Part shown: positions 13,373-19,858 of the stretch, one piece after another
Numbering within the stretch: the stretch's first letter is position 1
Layout: the number at the start of each line of letters is the position of its first letter
Source of the DNA: a virus
IMG/VR virus record: IMGVR_UViG_3300017782_000312
Coordinates: 1 to 20,091 of that record
Length of the DNA: 20,091 nucleotides
Strand: one strand, 5' to 3'
Made by a program: the position numbers and the translations under genes
The notes under the pieces: model-generated
Told to the model about the DNA's origin: nothing
The model's database searches: none
What the model saw: only the letters and a program-made list of their open reading frames with translations

Positions 13373-14196
13373 TGCTACTAAAAAAAGCCAAAGAATCCTG
13401 GAAAGGTAATTTTAACAAGCTGCTAGATAAAGCAGAACGCAAAGAATTTGCTAACGCCAAACGTTACTACCAAGGGGAATACTTAAAAGCTATAGAGGAC
13501 TTTCAAAAGACTGGTAAAACAAATGGCTTTGATAATCTATTTAGAGTGGCGGACTTTACAGAAATATATCGCCAAGTCTATGTAAACATAGGACTCAAGT
13601 TTGCCAAGTGGTACGCTAAAAACTTTGACAAAGTAATATCTAAGCAAGTCGATGTATCTGGCTATGATGACATCTGGGCAGAGCGTTTTAATACAGTTAG
13701 CCAACAGATAGCAGCAGAGAGAGTGGTGCTGGTCCAGGGAACTGCCAAAGCTACATTAATCAAAGTATTTAAACAGCTATCCTCAGATCCAGAGTTTATG
13801 GCAATGAATGAGCGAGAGGCTCAGAGAATATTGCGCCAGAAGTTTGGACAGTACTCAAAGAGCCAGGCAGAAAGGCTAATTAGAACTGAGGCAACTAATG
13901 CAGCTAATGTAGCAACGCTACAGAGTGCTACTGATATGTTTGGACAGGAGAATCTACAAAAGGAGTGGATGACTGCTATAGATGGCAGAGAACGCCCAGC
14001 TCATAGAGCCGCTGATGCCCAGATAGTAGATTTTAAAGAAAGGTTTTTAGTAGGTGGCGAAAAGTTATTTAATCCTGGTGATCCAGCTGGGAGTGCAAAA
14101 AATGTAGTTAACTGTAGATGTTCTACAGCGCCATTTCCTAAAGAGGATGCACAGGCTACTGGTAAAATAGAGGGATTCTCAGTAAGTAATATTTAA
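13372..14196 (+). CDS. Mu gpF-like minor head protein
   Basis: 274 residues. The C-terminal half has the MuF/phage head morphogenesis signature: AERLIRTEATNAANVATLQ, a central WMTAIDGRERPAHRAADAQ, then FNPGDPAGSAKNVVNCRCS with the paired Cys. The N-terminal half is helical and charged. Family members are internal or vertex-associated head proteins needed for assembly, usually encoded between portal and protease as here. It shares one base with the portal stop (TAATG). Two Lys/Arg-rich segments may contact DNA or portal. Confidence 0.85.
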   Translation: MLLKKAKESWKGNFNKLLDKAERKEFANAKRYYQGEYLKAIEDFQKTGKTNGFDNLFRVADFTEIYRQVYVNIGLKFAKWYAKNFDKVISKQVDVSGYDDIWAERFNTVSQQIAAERVVLVQGTAKATLIKVFKQLSSDPEFMAMNEREAQRILRQKFGQYSKSQAERLIRTEATNAANVATLQSATDMFGQENLQKEWMTAIDGRERPAHRAADAQIVDFKERFLVGGEKLFNPGDPAGSAKNVVNCRCSTAPFPKEDAQATGKIEGFSVSNI

Positions 14197-14200
14197 TTAT

Positions 14201-14208
14201 TAAATTTG
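14201..14208 (+). promoter_or_regulatory. -7 box before protease, probably leaderless
   Basis: TAAATTTG, a perfect TAnnTTTG, is followed by CAAT and the protease ATG at 14213, the same TTTGCAATATG string as before the terminase. No good TTTG is seen at -33. Confidence 0.55.
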
Positions 14209-14212
14209 CAAT

Positions 14213-14905
14213 ATGAATACAATCATTTATAAATCAACTCAGATAGGCGAGCTAGTAGATGCTGATGCCTCCGCTGGAGTTGTAAAGGGTTATGGATCTG
14301 TTTTTGGTAATGTCGATTCTGATGGCGATGTAATCAACAAGGGAGCATACAAAAAGACAATACAAGAGAACGCCAAGAGGGTAAAGTATCTCTATCAGCA
14401 CGATATGGATAAGCCTCTAGGCAAAATGGTCCACCTGGAGGAGGATGACAAAGGTTTAATATTCGAGGCGCAAATCCCTAAAACACAATTAGGAAAAGAT
14501 GTAGTAGAATTAATGAAAGCTGGAGTTATTACTGAGAACTCTGTAGGGATCCTACCTATCCAAAAAGAGATGGGTAATGATGGCTATAGACACCTCAATG
14601 AAGTAAAACTGTTTGAAATCTCAGCTGTTACACTAGCAGCTAATGACCAGGCAATGATTATGGATGTAAAAGGAAATGTAGATCCAGAGAAAATTGCTAA
14701 GAGATTTGATAAAATTGCACAATTACTCAGAAAGGGAGAAATCTCTGATGAGCTTGGATTCGCCTTAGAGGCGGAAATACTAAAGCTAAAATCTATTTAC
14801 ATAAATGTCACTCAGCCAACTGATATTGAGGTTACTGAGCCGATCGAGGTAAAAGCAGACAATAGCGAAATTTATAATTATTTGTTAAACACTCTAAAAA
14901 GATAA
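14213..14905 (+). CDS. Prohead maturation protease (HK97 family)
   Basis: 230 residues. The N-terminal 150 residues are the HK97-type serine protease: GYGSVFGNVDSDGDVINKGA (26-45), YLYQHDMDKPLGKM with likely catalytic His63, ITENSVGILP with likely catalytic Ser110, and VKLFEISAVTLAAN with Glu135 as probable third residue. The enzyme cuts the capsid protein's N-terminal scaffold during maturation. The C-terminal 80 residues are charged and helical, possibly a targeting or scaffold part. The major capsid gene starts 2 bases after its stop. The start at 14213 is fixed by the promoter box 4 bases upstream. Confidence 0.93.
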   Translation: MNTIIYKSTQIGELVDADASAGVVKGYGSVFGNVDSDGDVINKGAYKKTIQENAKRVKYLYQHDMDKPLGKMVHLEEDDKGLIFEAQIPKTQLGKDVVELMKAGVITENSVGILPIQKEMGNDGYRHLNEVKLFEISAVTLAANDQAMIMDVKGNVDPEKIAKRFDKIAQLLRKGEISDELGFALEAEILKLKSIYINVTQPTDIEVTEPIEVKADNSEIYNYLLNTLKR

Positions 14906-14907
14906 AA

Positions 14908-16113
14908 ATGGAGGAAAACGTAAAGAATCAACTCGATCAAATCGGAAACATTGTTGATGAGAAAATCGAGAAAGCATTCAACCAGGCGAAAGATAACGCC
15001 AAAGGAGAAATGGAATCATCTCTAAAATCAGAGATTGATAACTTAACTACACAGTATGTAGAAAAGAGCGAAGCTCTTAATAAGAGAATGGATGAGATGG
15101 AAATAGCTGCAAAGAAAACACTTTCTGGAGCTACTCCTCAATCATTCAAATCAGCTATCGAGGGAGCGCTTAAAGATGGCGCAATCGATGCAATGGTAAA
15201 AGGAAACGCTAACGCTGCTCGCTTTGAAGTAAAAGCAGATATGAGTTTAGGTGCTGATGTTACAGGAGTAATTGCTGCTGAAACTATCGTAGATCAAATC
15301 AAATATGATCCTAGCCGCTCAGTACATATCCGCTCATTACTACCTTTAGGATCAACTGATGGACAAACTATCCGTTTCCCTAAAGAGTCAGCATATAGCG
15401 ACAACGCTGCTGCAACTGCTGAAACTAGTGCATTTGGTCAGTCTGACTTTGATCTAGCTGCATCTACTGTAAATGTCGAGAAAATCGGTACTTATATGAG
15501 AATCACAGGAGAGATGCTAGATGATATCAAGCAATTAACATCATACCTATCAGCTAGAGTACCAGAAAAAGTACTTTCTGTAGAGGATAATGAAATCTTA
15601 AATGGCGATGGATCATCACCAAACCTAGATGGATTATTTACTGATGGAACTGCTTTTGCTGCTGGCGATTTCGCTTTGGCTATCGAGTCAGCTAATGAGT
15701 TTGATGTTTTAACTGTAGCTTTAAACCAGTTAAACCTTTCTAACTACCAGGCGGATACTATTTTATTGAATCCAACAGATTTACATAAAATGATCTTGTT
15801 GAAATCTACTGCTAATGAGTACTTGAGAAATCAAATCTTTAGCGGTTTACAGCCAACAATCAATGGAATCCCTGTGACAGTAAATACTGCTGTAACTGCT
15901 GGAAAATTCTTAGTAGGAAACCTACGCCAGTCTAGCCAACTCTGGATCAGAGAAAATCTAGCTGTTGAGTTCTCAAGAGAGGATAGCGATAACTTCCAAA
16001 AGAATTTTGTAACTGTACGAGCAATGGAGAGAGTAGCTTTAACTAACTACCTACCAAATGCGATTGTACAAGGAACTTTCTCAACTGCTAAAACTGCCTT
16101 AGAAACTGCATAA
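14908..16113 (+). CDS. Major capsid protein (HK97 fold)
   Basis: 401 residues. Residues 1 to about 105 are charged, helical and coiled-coil-like, matching the delta/scaffold domain removed by the protease. The rest has HK97-fold features: IRSLLPLGSTDGQTIRFP, EKIGTYMRITGEMLDDI, NEILNGDGSSPNLDGLF, ILLNPTDLHKMILLKS, VTAGKFLVGNLRQSSQLWIRE, and FVTVRAMERVALTNYLP near the end. Position after portal, MuF and protease fits. Codon use is more uniform (many GCT, AAC and ATC codons), as expected for a very highly expressed gene. A terminator follows 44 bases later. Confidence 0.95.
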   Translation: MEENVKNQLDQIGNIVDEKIEKAFNQAKDNAKGEMESSLKSEIDNLTTQYVEKSEALNKRMDEMEIAAKKTLSGATPQSFKSAIEGALKDGAIDAMVKGNANAARFEVKADMSLGADVTGVIAAETIVDQIKYDPSRSVHIRSLLPLGSTDGQTIRFPKESAYSDNAAATAETSAFGQSDFDLAASTVNVEKIGTYMRITGEMLDDIKQLTSYLSARVPEKVLSVEDNEILNGDGSSPNLDGLFTDGTAFAAGDFALAIESANEFDVLTVALNQLNLSNYQADTILLNPTDLHKMILLKSTANEYLRNQIFSGLQPTINGIPVTVNTAVTAGKFLVGNLRQSSQLWIRENLAVEFSREDSDNFQKNFVTVRAMERVALTNYLPNAIVQGTFSTAKTALETA

Positions 16114-16157
16114 GCAGAGGATATAGCTAAAATAGCTTAATGAGAATTTTGATTAAG

Positions 16158-16187
16158 AGGGTAGCCTTTATGGGTTACCCTTTTTTT
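16158..16187 (+). terminator. Terminator after the capsid gene
   Basis: AGGGTAGCC (16158-16166) pairs with GGTTACCCT (16173-16181) over 9 bp with one wobble and a 6-base loop, running into seven T. It ends the head operon. Confidence 0.88.
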
Positions 16188-16211
16188 ATGCTTTAATAAA
16201 TAAAATGTAAA

Positions 16212-16226
16212 TAAATTTGCAATATG
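16212..16226 (+). promoter_or_regulatory. Duplicate TTTGCAATATG promoter-start string
   Basis: TAAATTTG (16212-16219) then CAATATG, as before the protease. The ATG at 16224 opens only 7 codons (M L F F F Y F) to TGA at 16245-16247. This is either a leftover from a lost gene or part of a tandem promoter. Confidence 0.4.
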
Positions 16227-16246
16227 TTATTTTTTTTTTACTTTTG
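16216..16246 (+). promoter_or_regulatory. Consensus Bacteroidetes promoter for small-gene cluster
   Basis: TTTG (16216-16219), 19 bp, TACTTTTG (16239-16246): both boxes perfect. The leader then contains AACAAAC and reaches the ATG at 16268. Spacing equals that of the promoter at 1384. Confidence 0.8.
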
Positions 16247-16267
16247 AAATAACAAACTTTTATAATT

Positions 16268-16432
16268 ATGAGAAATATCATTAGAAACTTTAAACAAACT
16301 GCTGACTATGAAGTATTGTCAGAGGTATTCAAACTAAAGAGATTAGCCTTGGCTGCTCTATTCAATGTTTTAGCATTTGCATCTATGTATGGAATACTAG
16401 AGCTTTTTTTAATTTATAAATACGGATATTAA
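16268..16432 (+). CDS. Small membrane protein, 54 aa
   Basis: An ATG at 16268 gives 54 codons ending TAA at 16430-16432. A basic, polar N-terminus (MRNIIRNFKQ) is followed by one predicted membrane helix at about residues 26-50 (LALAALFNVLAFASMYGILE). It is the first gene after a perfect promoter and is followed 1 base later by another small membrane gene. No family is recognised. Candidate roles are membrane modification such as superinfection exclusion or a lysis accessory, from topology only. Confidence 0.6.
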   Translation: MRNIIRNFKQTADYEVLSEVFKLKRLALAALFNVLAFASMYGILELFLIYKYGY

Positions 16433-16433
16433 A

Positions 16434-16580
16434 ATGAACTTGCAGCAAAGGGTTAGGATTGTTTTAATAGTGGGATTTATTGCCTGGGGATTTTCTCTGG
16501 GCATTAGATTCCAAGCTATATGGGATGCCATAGTTATGTTTTTGATTTCATTCACTCTAATACGCTATAACAATGGATGA
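16434..16580 (+). CDS. Small two-helix membrane protein, 48 aa
   Basis: An ATG at 16434 opens 48 codons to TGA at 16578-16580. Two hydrophobic segments are visible: about residues 8-24 (RIVLIVGFIAWGFSLG) and 29-43 (IWDAIVMFLISFTLI), separated by a short polar turn with Arg25. It has the size and hairpin topology of a small holin, but it is far from the endopeptidase gene, so that is only a possibility. It overlaps the next gene by 8 bases. Confidence 0.55.
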   Translation: MNLQQRVRIVLIVGFIAWGFSLGIRFQAIWDAIVMFLISFTLIRYNNG

Positions 16581-16707
16581 GCCATACGACTACTATTTAA
16601 AGAGCATTAGTAATCTGACTGATAAAATGGTACCAGCGGATTATTTGTATCTTAGTGACAAGATATGGGATTTTAAGGATCGACTAGATGAAATTAAAAA
16701 AAGGTGA
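16573..16707 (+). CDS. Small acidic/aromatic protein, 44 aa
   Basis: An ATG at 16573 opens 44 codons to TGA at 16705-16707. The product starts MDEPYDYYLKSISNL and ends with a basic tail (DEIKKR). It is soluble, mostly helical and Tyr/Asp-rich. It overlaps the preceding membrane gene by 8 bases and is followed 1 base later by the zinc-finger-like gene, so it fits a translationally linked cluster. Not recognised. Confidence 0.5.
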   Translation: MDEPYDYYLKSISNLTDKMVPADYLYLSDKIWDFKDRLDEIKKR

Positions 16708-16708
16708 T

Positions 16709-16831
16709 ATGGAATTTTATGATCACACACCGCCAGATGATTACGAGGGAGGCTATTGCAGAGTTTGCGACCGCCCTTGTTATGGTAATGACATTTGCTC
16801 ACAGGCGTGCTTTGAGGCGTTTATGAGATAG
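16709..16831 (+). CDS. Small zinc-finger-like protein, 40 aa
   Basis: An ATG at 16709 opens 40 codons to TAG at 16829-16831. Five Cys are present: Cys17 and Cys20 (CRVC), Cys24, Cys30 and Cys34 (CSQAC). Cys17, Cys20, Cys30 and Cys34 give a C-x2-C-x9-C-x3-C zinc site with a short helix after the second pair, a common pattern in tiny phage proteins. The acidic N-terminus (MEFYDHTPPDDYEGG) may be a partner-binding tail. It is the last gene of the cluster, with a terminator 23 bases on. Confidence 0.6.
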   Translation: MEFYDHTPPDDYEGGYCRVCDRPCYGNDICSQACFEAFMR

Positions 16832-16854
16832 TTTTTGTTTTTTCATTTGATGCT

Positions 16855-16889
16855 AACCCTAGGCTAAAATAACAGTCTGGGGTTTTTTT
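16855..16889 (+). terminator. Terminator of the small-gene cluster
   Basis: AACCCTAG (16855-16862) pairs with CTGGGGTT (16877-16884) over 8 bp with one wobble and a 14-base loop, then a T-run to 16889. A promoter box for the next gene begins 2 bases later. Confidence 0.78.
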
Positions 16890-16890
16890 G

Positions 16891-16898
16891 TAACTTTG
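16891..16898 (+). promoter_or_regulatory. -7 box for the lone nuclease gene, probably leaderless
   Basis: TAACTTTG matches TAnnTTTG exactly; the GTG start at 16904 is 5 bases after it. No TTTG is present at the correct -33 distance. Confidence 0.55.
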
Positions 16899-16903
16899 AG
16901 TTC

Positions 16904-17281
16904 GTGGATAATAATCAGCGAGGCTGTTTGGCGGAGTACCTATTCGCCACAGAGTGTATGAAAAGAAACTACCAGGTTTCTATGCCGCTCATAGATTCAT
17001 CTCTATACGACTGTATAGTAGATACAGGGGATAGACTCCTCAGAGTACAAATTAAATCATCTACCAAAACCCCAGATAGTGAAACGAAAAAAACAGTTCA
17101 TATTCCATTACAAAATAATAAACGAAACTACACTAAAGAAAAGATTGACTACTTTGCTGTCTGGAGTGATTTTTTTGATGGTTGGTTTATTTTTAAAAAT
17201 ATTGGAAAAATGCAATCCATAAGAGTTTCGCTAACAGGCAAAAACAAAAAATATTTTAATAACTTTGCATTTAACGAATGA
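16904..17281 (+). CDS. Small PD-(D/E)XK endonuclease, GTG start
   Basis: 125 residues. Residues 5-55 show the nuclease core of the small PD-(D/E)XK group: GCLAEYLFATECMKRNYQV with Glu11, LYDCIVD with Asp36, and VQIKSSTK with Gln49 and Lys51, preceded by a strand. The later part (DYFAVWSDFFDGWFIFK) is the usual next strand and helix. It acts on DNA, but the substrate is unknown; junction resolution or host-DNA cleavage are possible. It has its own promoter box and is bounded by terminators on both sides, so it is an independent unit inserted between capsid and connector genes. The GTG is supported by the -7 box 5 bases upstream. Its second half is AT-rich. Confidence 0.72.
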   Translation: MDNNQRGCLAEYLFATECMKRNYQVSMPLIDSSLYDCIVDTGDRLLRVQIKSSTKTPDSETKKTVHIPLQNNKRNYTKEKIDYFAVWSDFFDGWFIFKNIGKMQSIRVSLTGKNKKYFNNFAFNE

Positions 17282-17316
17282 TTTCGAAAAATCATAGTTG
17301 TTTGGTTTGTTAAGAG

Positions 17317-17350
17317 AAAGGCGCTACAATTACTGTGGCGCTTTTTTTTT
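17317..17350 (+). terminator. Terminator after the lone nuclease gene
   Basis: AAAGGCGCTACA (17317-17328) pairs with TGTGGCGCTTTT (17334-17345) over 12 bp with two wobbles and a 5-base loop (ATTAC), followed by T to 17350. It is the longest stem in the window. Confidence 0.9.
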
Positions 17351-17357
17351 ATCTTTG
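17350..17357 (+). promoter_or_regulatory. -7 box before the connector operon
   Basis: TATCTTTG matches TAnnTTTG exactly and begins at the last T of the terminator; the next ATG is at 17374. No TTTG is seen at -33. Confidence 0.5.
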
Positions 17358-17373
17358 TTGTAAATTAAGCGAT

Positions 17374-17571
17374 ATGAAAATTAAAATCATTAAAGATGTT
17401 TATTCTGGTAAAGGATGGCGCAAAGAGGGGGACATATTAGAGATGGATCCTAAAACAGCTCGCCACTATATTATCAGAGGGATCGGTATCGAATACAAGG
17501 AGGAGAAAGTAGTCAAAGAAACTAAAGAGGCTAAAACTCCTAAAAAGCGTACCACTAAAGCTAAAAAATAA
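17374..17571 (+). CDS. Small Lys-rich head protein, 65 aa
   Basis: An ATG at 17374 is chosen; an earlier in-frame start at 17335 would lie inside the terminator hairpin. The N-terminal 40 residues (MKIKIIKDVYSG, GDILEMDPKTARHYIIRGIG) resemble small proteins encoded next to head-tail connectors in many phages. The C-terminal 25 residues are almost only Lys, Thr, Glu, Pro and Ala (TPKKRTTKAKK), a flexible basic tail that could bind DNA. No exact family name can be given. It shares one base with the connector gene. Confidence 0.65.
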   Translation: MKIKIIKDVYSGKGWRKEGDILEMDPKTARHYIIRGIGIEYKEEKVVKETKEAKTPKKRTTKAKK

Positions 17572-18077
17572 TGCACGATATTAAAATCAATTCTGTTACT
17601 GGCAGCGAGATAGTAACTACTCAGAATGTTAAAGACTTTGTGAGAATAGATACTAGCGCTGATGATACTATTATAGATAGAATGATCGTAGCCGCCAGGA
17701 CCTGGTGCGAGAACTACATAGGAAAGGACATAGTAGCTAAAAACAGAACTTTCTACCTCCAGGAGGTGGATGGCAGATTTACGCTACCATTTGCTCCAAT
17801 AGCATCAATAACTACAGTAACCTCTAAAGGTACTGCTGTGGATTATGATACCTATGGACTAGATGATACTGTTATCGAAATAGGAACGCTACCAGCGGAT
17901 GAGGTAAAGGTAACTTATGTAACTACAGGATTGACTGATGACATTATTAAAGAGGCTATTTTGCATTTAGTGGCTACTATGTACGATTACAGAGCTGATT
18001 TCATTGAGGGATCTGTAAATGAGGTACCAGTAAAAACAAAAGACATCCTACAGTCATTCAAAACAATGTATTTCTAA
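17571..18077 (+). CDS. Head-tail connector, gp6-like
   Basis: 168 residues with the layout of gp6-like head-tail connectors. An N-terminal helical bundle contains VKDFVRIDTSADDTIIDRMI and AARTWCENYIGKDI. A beta insert contains LPFAPIASITTVTSKG, DYDTYGLDD and EVKVTYVTTG. A final helix contains IIKEAILHLVATMYDYRAD. In the virion it forms a ring under the portal. The following adaptor gene begins directly after its stop (TAAATG), and the next two genes complete a standard siphophage connector block. Confidence 0.85.
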   Translation: MHDIKINSVTGSEIVTTQNVKDFVRIDTSADDTIIDRMIVAARTWCENYIGKDIVAKNRTFYLQEVDGRFTLPFAPIASITTVTSKGTAVDYDTYGLDDTVIEIGTLPADEVKVTYVTTGLTDDIIKEAILHLVATMYDYRADFIEGSVNEVPVKTKDILQSFKTMYF

Positions 18078-18404
18078 ATGAACGCTGGGAAACTAAATAC
18101 TAGAATAGAAGTCAAACGACTTACTAAAACACCAGATGGATATGGCGGTACTACCTCTACAAATGCAACTGTAGAAACGCTATGGGCAAATAAAAAGGAT
18201 GTAAAGGGTGATATAACTGATACTGAGGGAAAGCGAGGCAGATCATTACAAATAGAGTTAGAGATGCGCAAAAAAGCAGCAGACCAGATTCTAGACAATG
18301 ATTTAATAAAACTAGAGGGCAAAGATGGACTCTATAGAATAAATGGATTTTACGATAGCGAACAGGATTTTTTTACTGTTATAAAAGCCACTAAACTAGA
18401 TTAG
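18078..18404 (+). CDS. Head-tail adaptor (SPP1 gp16-like)
   Basis: 108 residues, the normal size of the family. It begins with the characteristic AGKLNTRIEVKRLTKTPDGYGG. It continues with VETLWANKKDVKG, a charged stretch and a beta-rich end (YRINGFYDSEQDFFTVIKATKL), as in the phage head-tail joining family. It closes the capsid exit and binds tail-completion proteins. The gp10-like gene starts 1 base after its stop. Confidence 0.85.
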   Translation: MNAGKLNTRIEVKRLTKTPDGYGGTTSTNATVETLWANKKDVKGDITDTEGKRGRSLQIELEMRKKAADQILDNDLIKLEGKDGLYRINGFYDSEQDFFTVIKATKLD

Positions 18405-18405
18405 T

Positions 18406-18762
18406 ATGGAGTTGAATAAATCAGATTATAATAAGCTCCAGGCAAAGCTAACAAAGCTAAAGGCAATAGATAAAACAGCTCTATCTACAGAAATAGGAAA
18501 GGGTGCTTTAAATATTGCTAGAGATATGAAAAAAATTGCGCCAGTAGATACAGGAAATCTCAGAAAACAAATAAAATCTGTATTACAAAACAAACAGGCA
18601 GAGATTAGATCTGATGCGCCATACTCTGGATATGTAGAATTTGGCGGCAAAAATCCAAAACGACCACAGGCAGAGATACCTTTTTTCTATCCTAGTGTAA
18701 ATAAAGGATTTAAAGAAATGATAAACAGCATAGATAAAACAATAGAAAAACTACTCAAATGA
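18406..18762 (+). CDS. HK97 gp10-like tail-joining protein
   Basis: 118 residues. The signature MKKIAPVDTGNLRKQIKS (about 44-61) and YSGYVEFGGKNPKRPQAEIPFFYPS (about 72-96) are typical of the HK97 gp10 family of head-tail joining/neck proteins. The N-terminal helix is basic. Its stop overlaps the next start (ATGA at 18759-18762). Confidence 0.88.
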   Translation: MELNKSDYNKLQAKLTKLKAIDKTALSTEIGKGALNIARDMKKIAPVDTGNLRKQIKSVLQNKQAEIRSDAPYSGYVEFGGKNPKRPQAEIPFFYPSVNKGFKEMINSIDKTIEKLLK

Positions 18763-19196
18763 CAGAGGCAATACATTTTATTAGAAAGGCGATTATAGAC
18801 CGCCTAACAGATGCAATTACTGTTGATGGCAGTTATGTACAAGTTTATAATAAAGTGCCTAACGATGCCTCTGAGCCTTATATACGAGTCTATTCAGTAG
18901 ATTCTAATGAGGTGGATCAAAACGCTGATACTTTTATGCTAGAATGTACTACTAGAATTGAGGTAGTCACTTCATTTATTGGTGATGATGGCGGAGAGCT
19001 ACAAGCTAATCAAATAGCATCAGAAATATTGACTCTAATTAGAACACGCTCTGGAAATTATTTTGACCTCAGCGCTGATGGATTCAATGTTTACACTTGC
19101 ACAAACGAGGGGACCAGCTATCTATATGAGGATGGCGTAGAGAAAACATATTTTAGAGCAATAATGAGTATTTCTAACAGAGTAGAACAAATCTAA
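18759..19196 (+). CDS. Tail completion protein (DUF3168-like)
   Basis: 145 residues. An N-terminal helix (IHFIRKAIIDRLTDAI) leads to VQVYNKVPNDASEPYIRVYS. The middle region VTSFIGDDGGELQANQIASEIL and the final strand EKTYFRAIMSISNRVEQI match tail-completion proteins of the DUF3168/gp17 type. These terminate the tail tube near the neck. It overlaps the gp10-like gene by 4 bases and is followed 1 base later by the membrane-protein cassette; the major tail protein normally found next is absent from this window. Confidence 0.75.
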   Translation: MTEAIHFIRKAIIDRLTDAITVDGSYVQVYNKVPNDASEPYIRVYSVDSNEVDQNADTFMLECTTRIEVVTSFIGDDGGELQANQIASEILTLIRTRSGNYFDLSADGFNVYTCTNEGTSYLYEDGVEKTYFRAIMSISNRVEQI

Positions 19197-19197
19197 A

Positions 19198-19347
19198 ATG
19201 GAAAATTTAAAAATTTATGGAGTTAATTTGTCAGCATTAGGAATATCATTAGTGAATATAAATTCAATTTTAACGACATTGGTGCTATTGGCATCATTAG
19301 TGTGGACTATCGTACAAATAAATGATAAAATAAATAAAAAGAAATGA
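19198..19347 (+). CDS. Small holin-like membrane protein, 49 aa
   Basis: An ATG at 19198 opens 49 codons to TGA at 19345-19347. The product starts MENLKIYGVNLSALGIS. It has one clear membrane helix at about 24-41 (ILTTLVLLASLVWTIVQI) and ends in a basic tail (NDKINKKK). It overlaps the next gene by 4 bases (ATGA) and is two genes upstream of the M15 endopeptidase, so it is a good holin candidate. I recall similar short proteins in other flavobacterial phages. Holin function is inferred from location and topology. Confidence 0.6.
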   Translation: MENLKIYGVNLSALGISLVNINSILTTLVLLASLVWTIVQINDKINKKK

Positions 19348-19637
19348 GCAAAATTGATATTAATGGCGATGGCAAAGCCGATTTCAGCATCTCGCCGATG
19401 CAAATAATAACAATAGCTGCGATGTTTGCCTCAGTTATAGGCTCATATTACACGCTAAACAATAGAGCTACCTTACTGGAGGAGGAGGTATCTAAATTAA
19501 AGTATAATCAAAAAGAGTACACCTGGAAAAACCAGAGAGAACTAGAGGACCAGGTAAAAAATATCGAGTTAACTCTTAGAGATTTTATGAAAGACCTAGA
19601 GTATCTAGCTAAAGACAATGACAAAAAGCGTAGGTGA
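19344..19637 (+). CDS. Membrane/coiled-coil protein with EF-hand-like loop
   Basis: 97 residues. The N-terminus DINGDGKADFS (residues 5-15) has the spacing of a calcium-binding loop (Asp5, Asn7, Asp9, Asp13). A membrane helix follows at about 19-39 (MQIITIAAMFASVIGSYYTL). A long charged coiled coil covers about 43-92 (LLEEEVSKLKYNQKEY, LEDQVKNIELTLRDFMKDLEYL). The shape suits a spanin-like or holin-partner protein. It overlaps its upstream neighbour by 4 bases. The calcium site is an inference from a short motif. Confidence 0.62.
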   Translation: MSKIDINGDGKADFSISPMQIITIAAMFASVIGSYYTLNNRATLLEEEVSKLKYNQKEYTWKNQRELEDQVKNIELTLRDFMKDLEYLAKDNDKKRR

Positions 19638-19687
19638 AAACAGGAACTGTAGGCACTACTTTAAACTATAATTTAAACACAATAGAA

Positions 19688-19855
19688 ATGAACACAATTT
19701 TAATTATTATCACAGGAGTAATTGCAATTTCAGCAGTCGCTATGGTTTTAGCATCTTATAACATTGTAAAAGATGAGAACGGAAACAAAATCCCAGACTG
19801 GGTAGAGGATAAATTTTCAGATATTAAAGAGGAAATTAAAAAACTTAAAAAGTAA
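19688..19855 (+). CDS. Small membrane protein with Ca-loop-like motif, 55 aa
   Basis: The ATG at 19688 is preferred. It gives a compact protein with an N-terminal membrane helix (ILIIITGVIAISAVAMVLAS), then KDENGNKIPDWVED and a basic helical tail (IKEEIKKLKK). A GTG at 19634, overlapping the previous stop, would add 18 polar residues and cannot be excluded. The Asp/Asn spacing in DENGNKIPD resembles calcium-binding loops (D-x-N-x-N/D). It lies 3 bases before the M15 gene. It may be a second holin-like or envelope component. Confidence 0.55.
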   Translation: MNTILIIITGVIAISAVAMVLASYNIVKDENGNKIPDWVEDKFSDIKEEIKKLKK

Positions 19856-19858
19856 AAG

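Noticed and set aside
17335-17373. Upstream start for the Lys-rich small head gene
   Set aside because: It lies inside the second arm of a strong terminator hairpin and before the -7 box; 17374 fits both signals.
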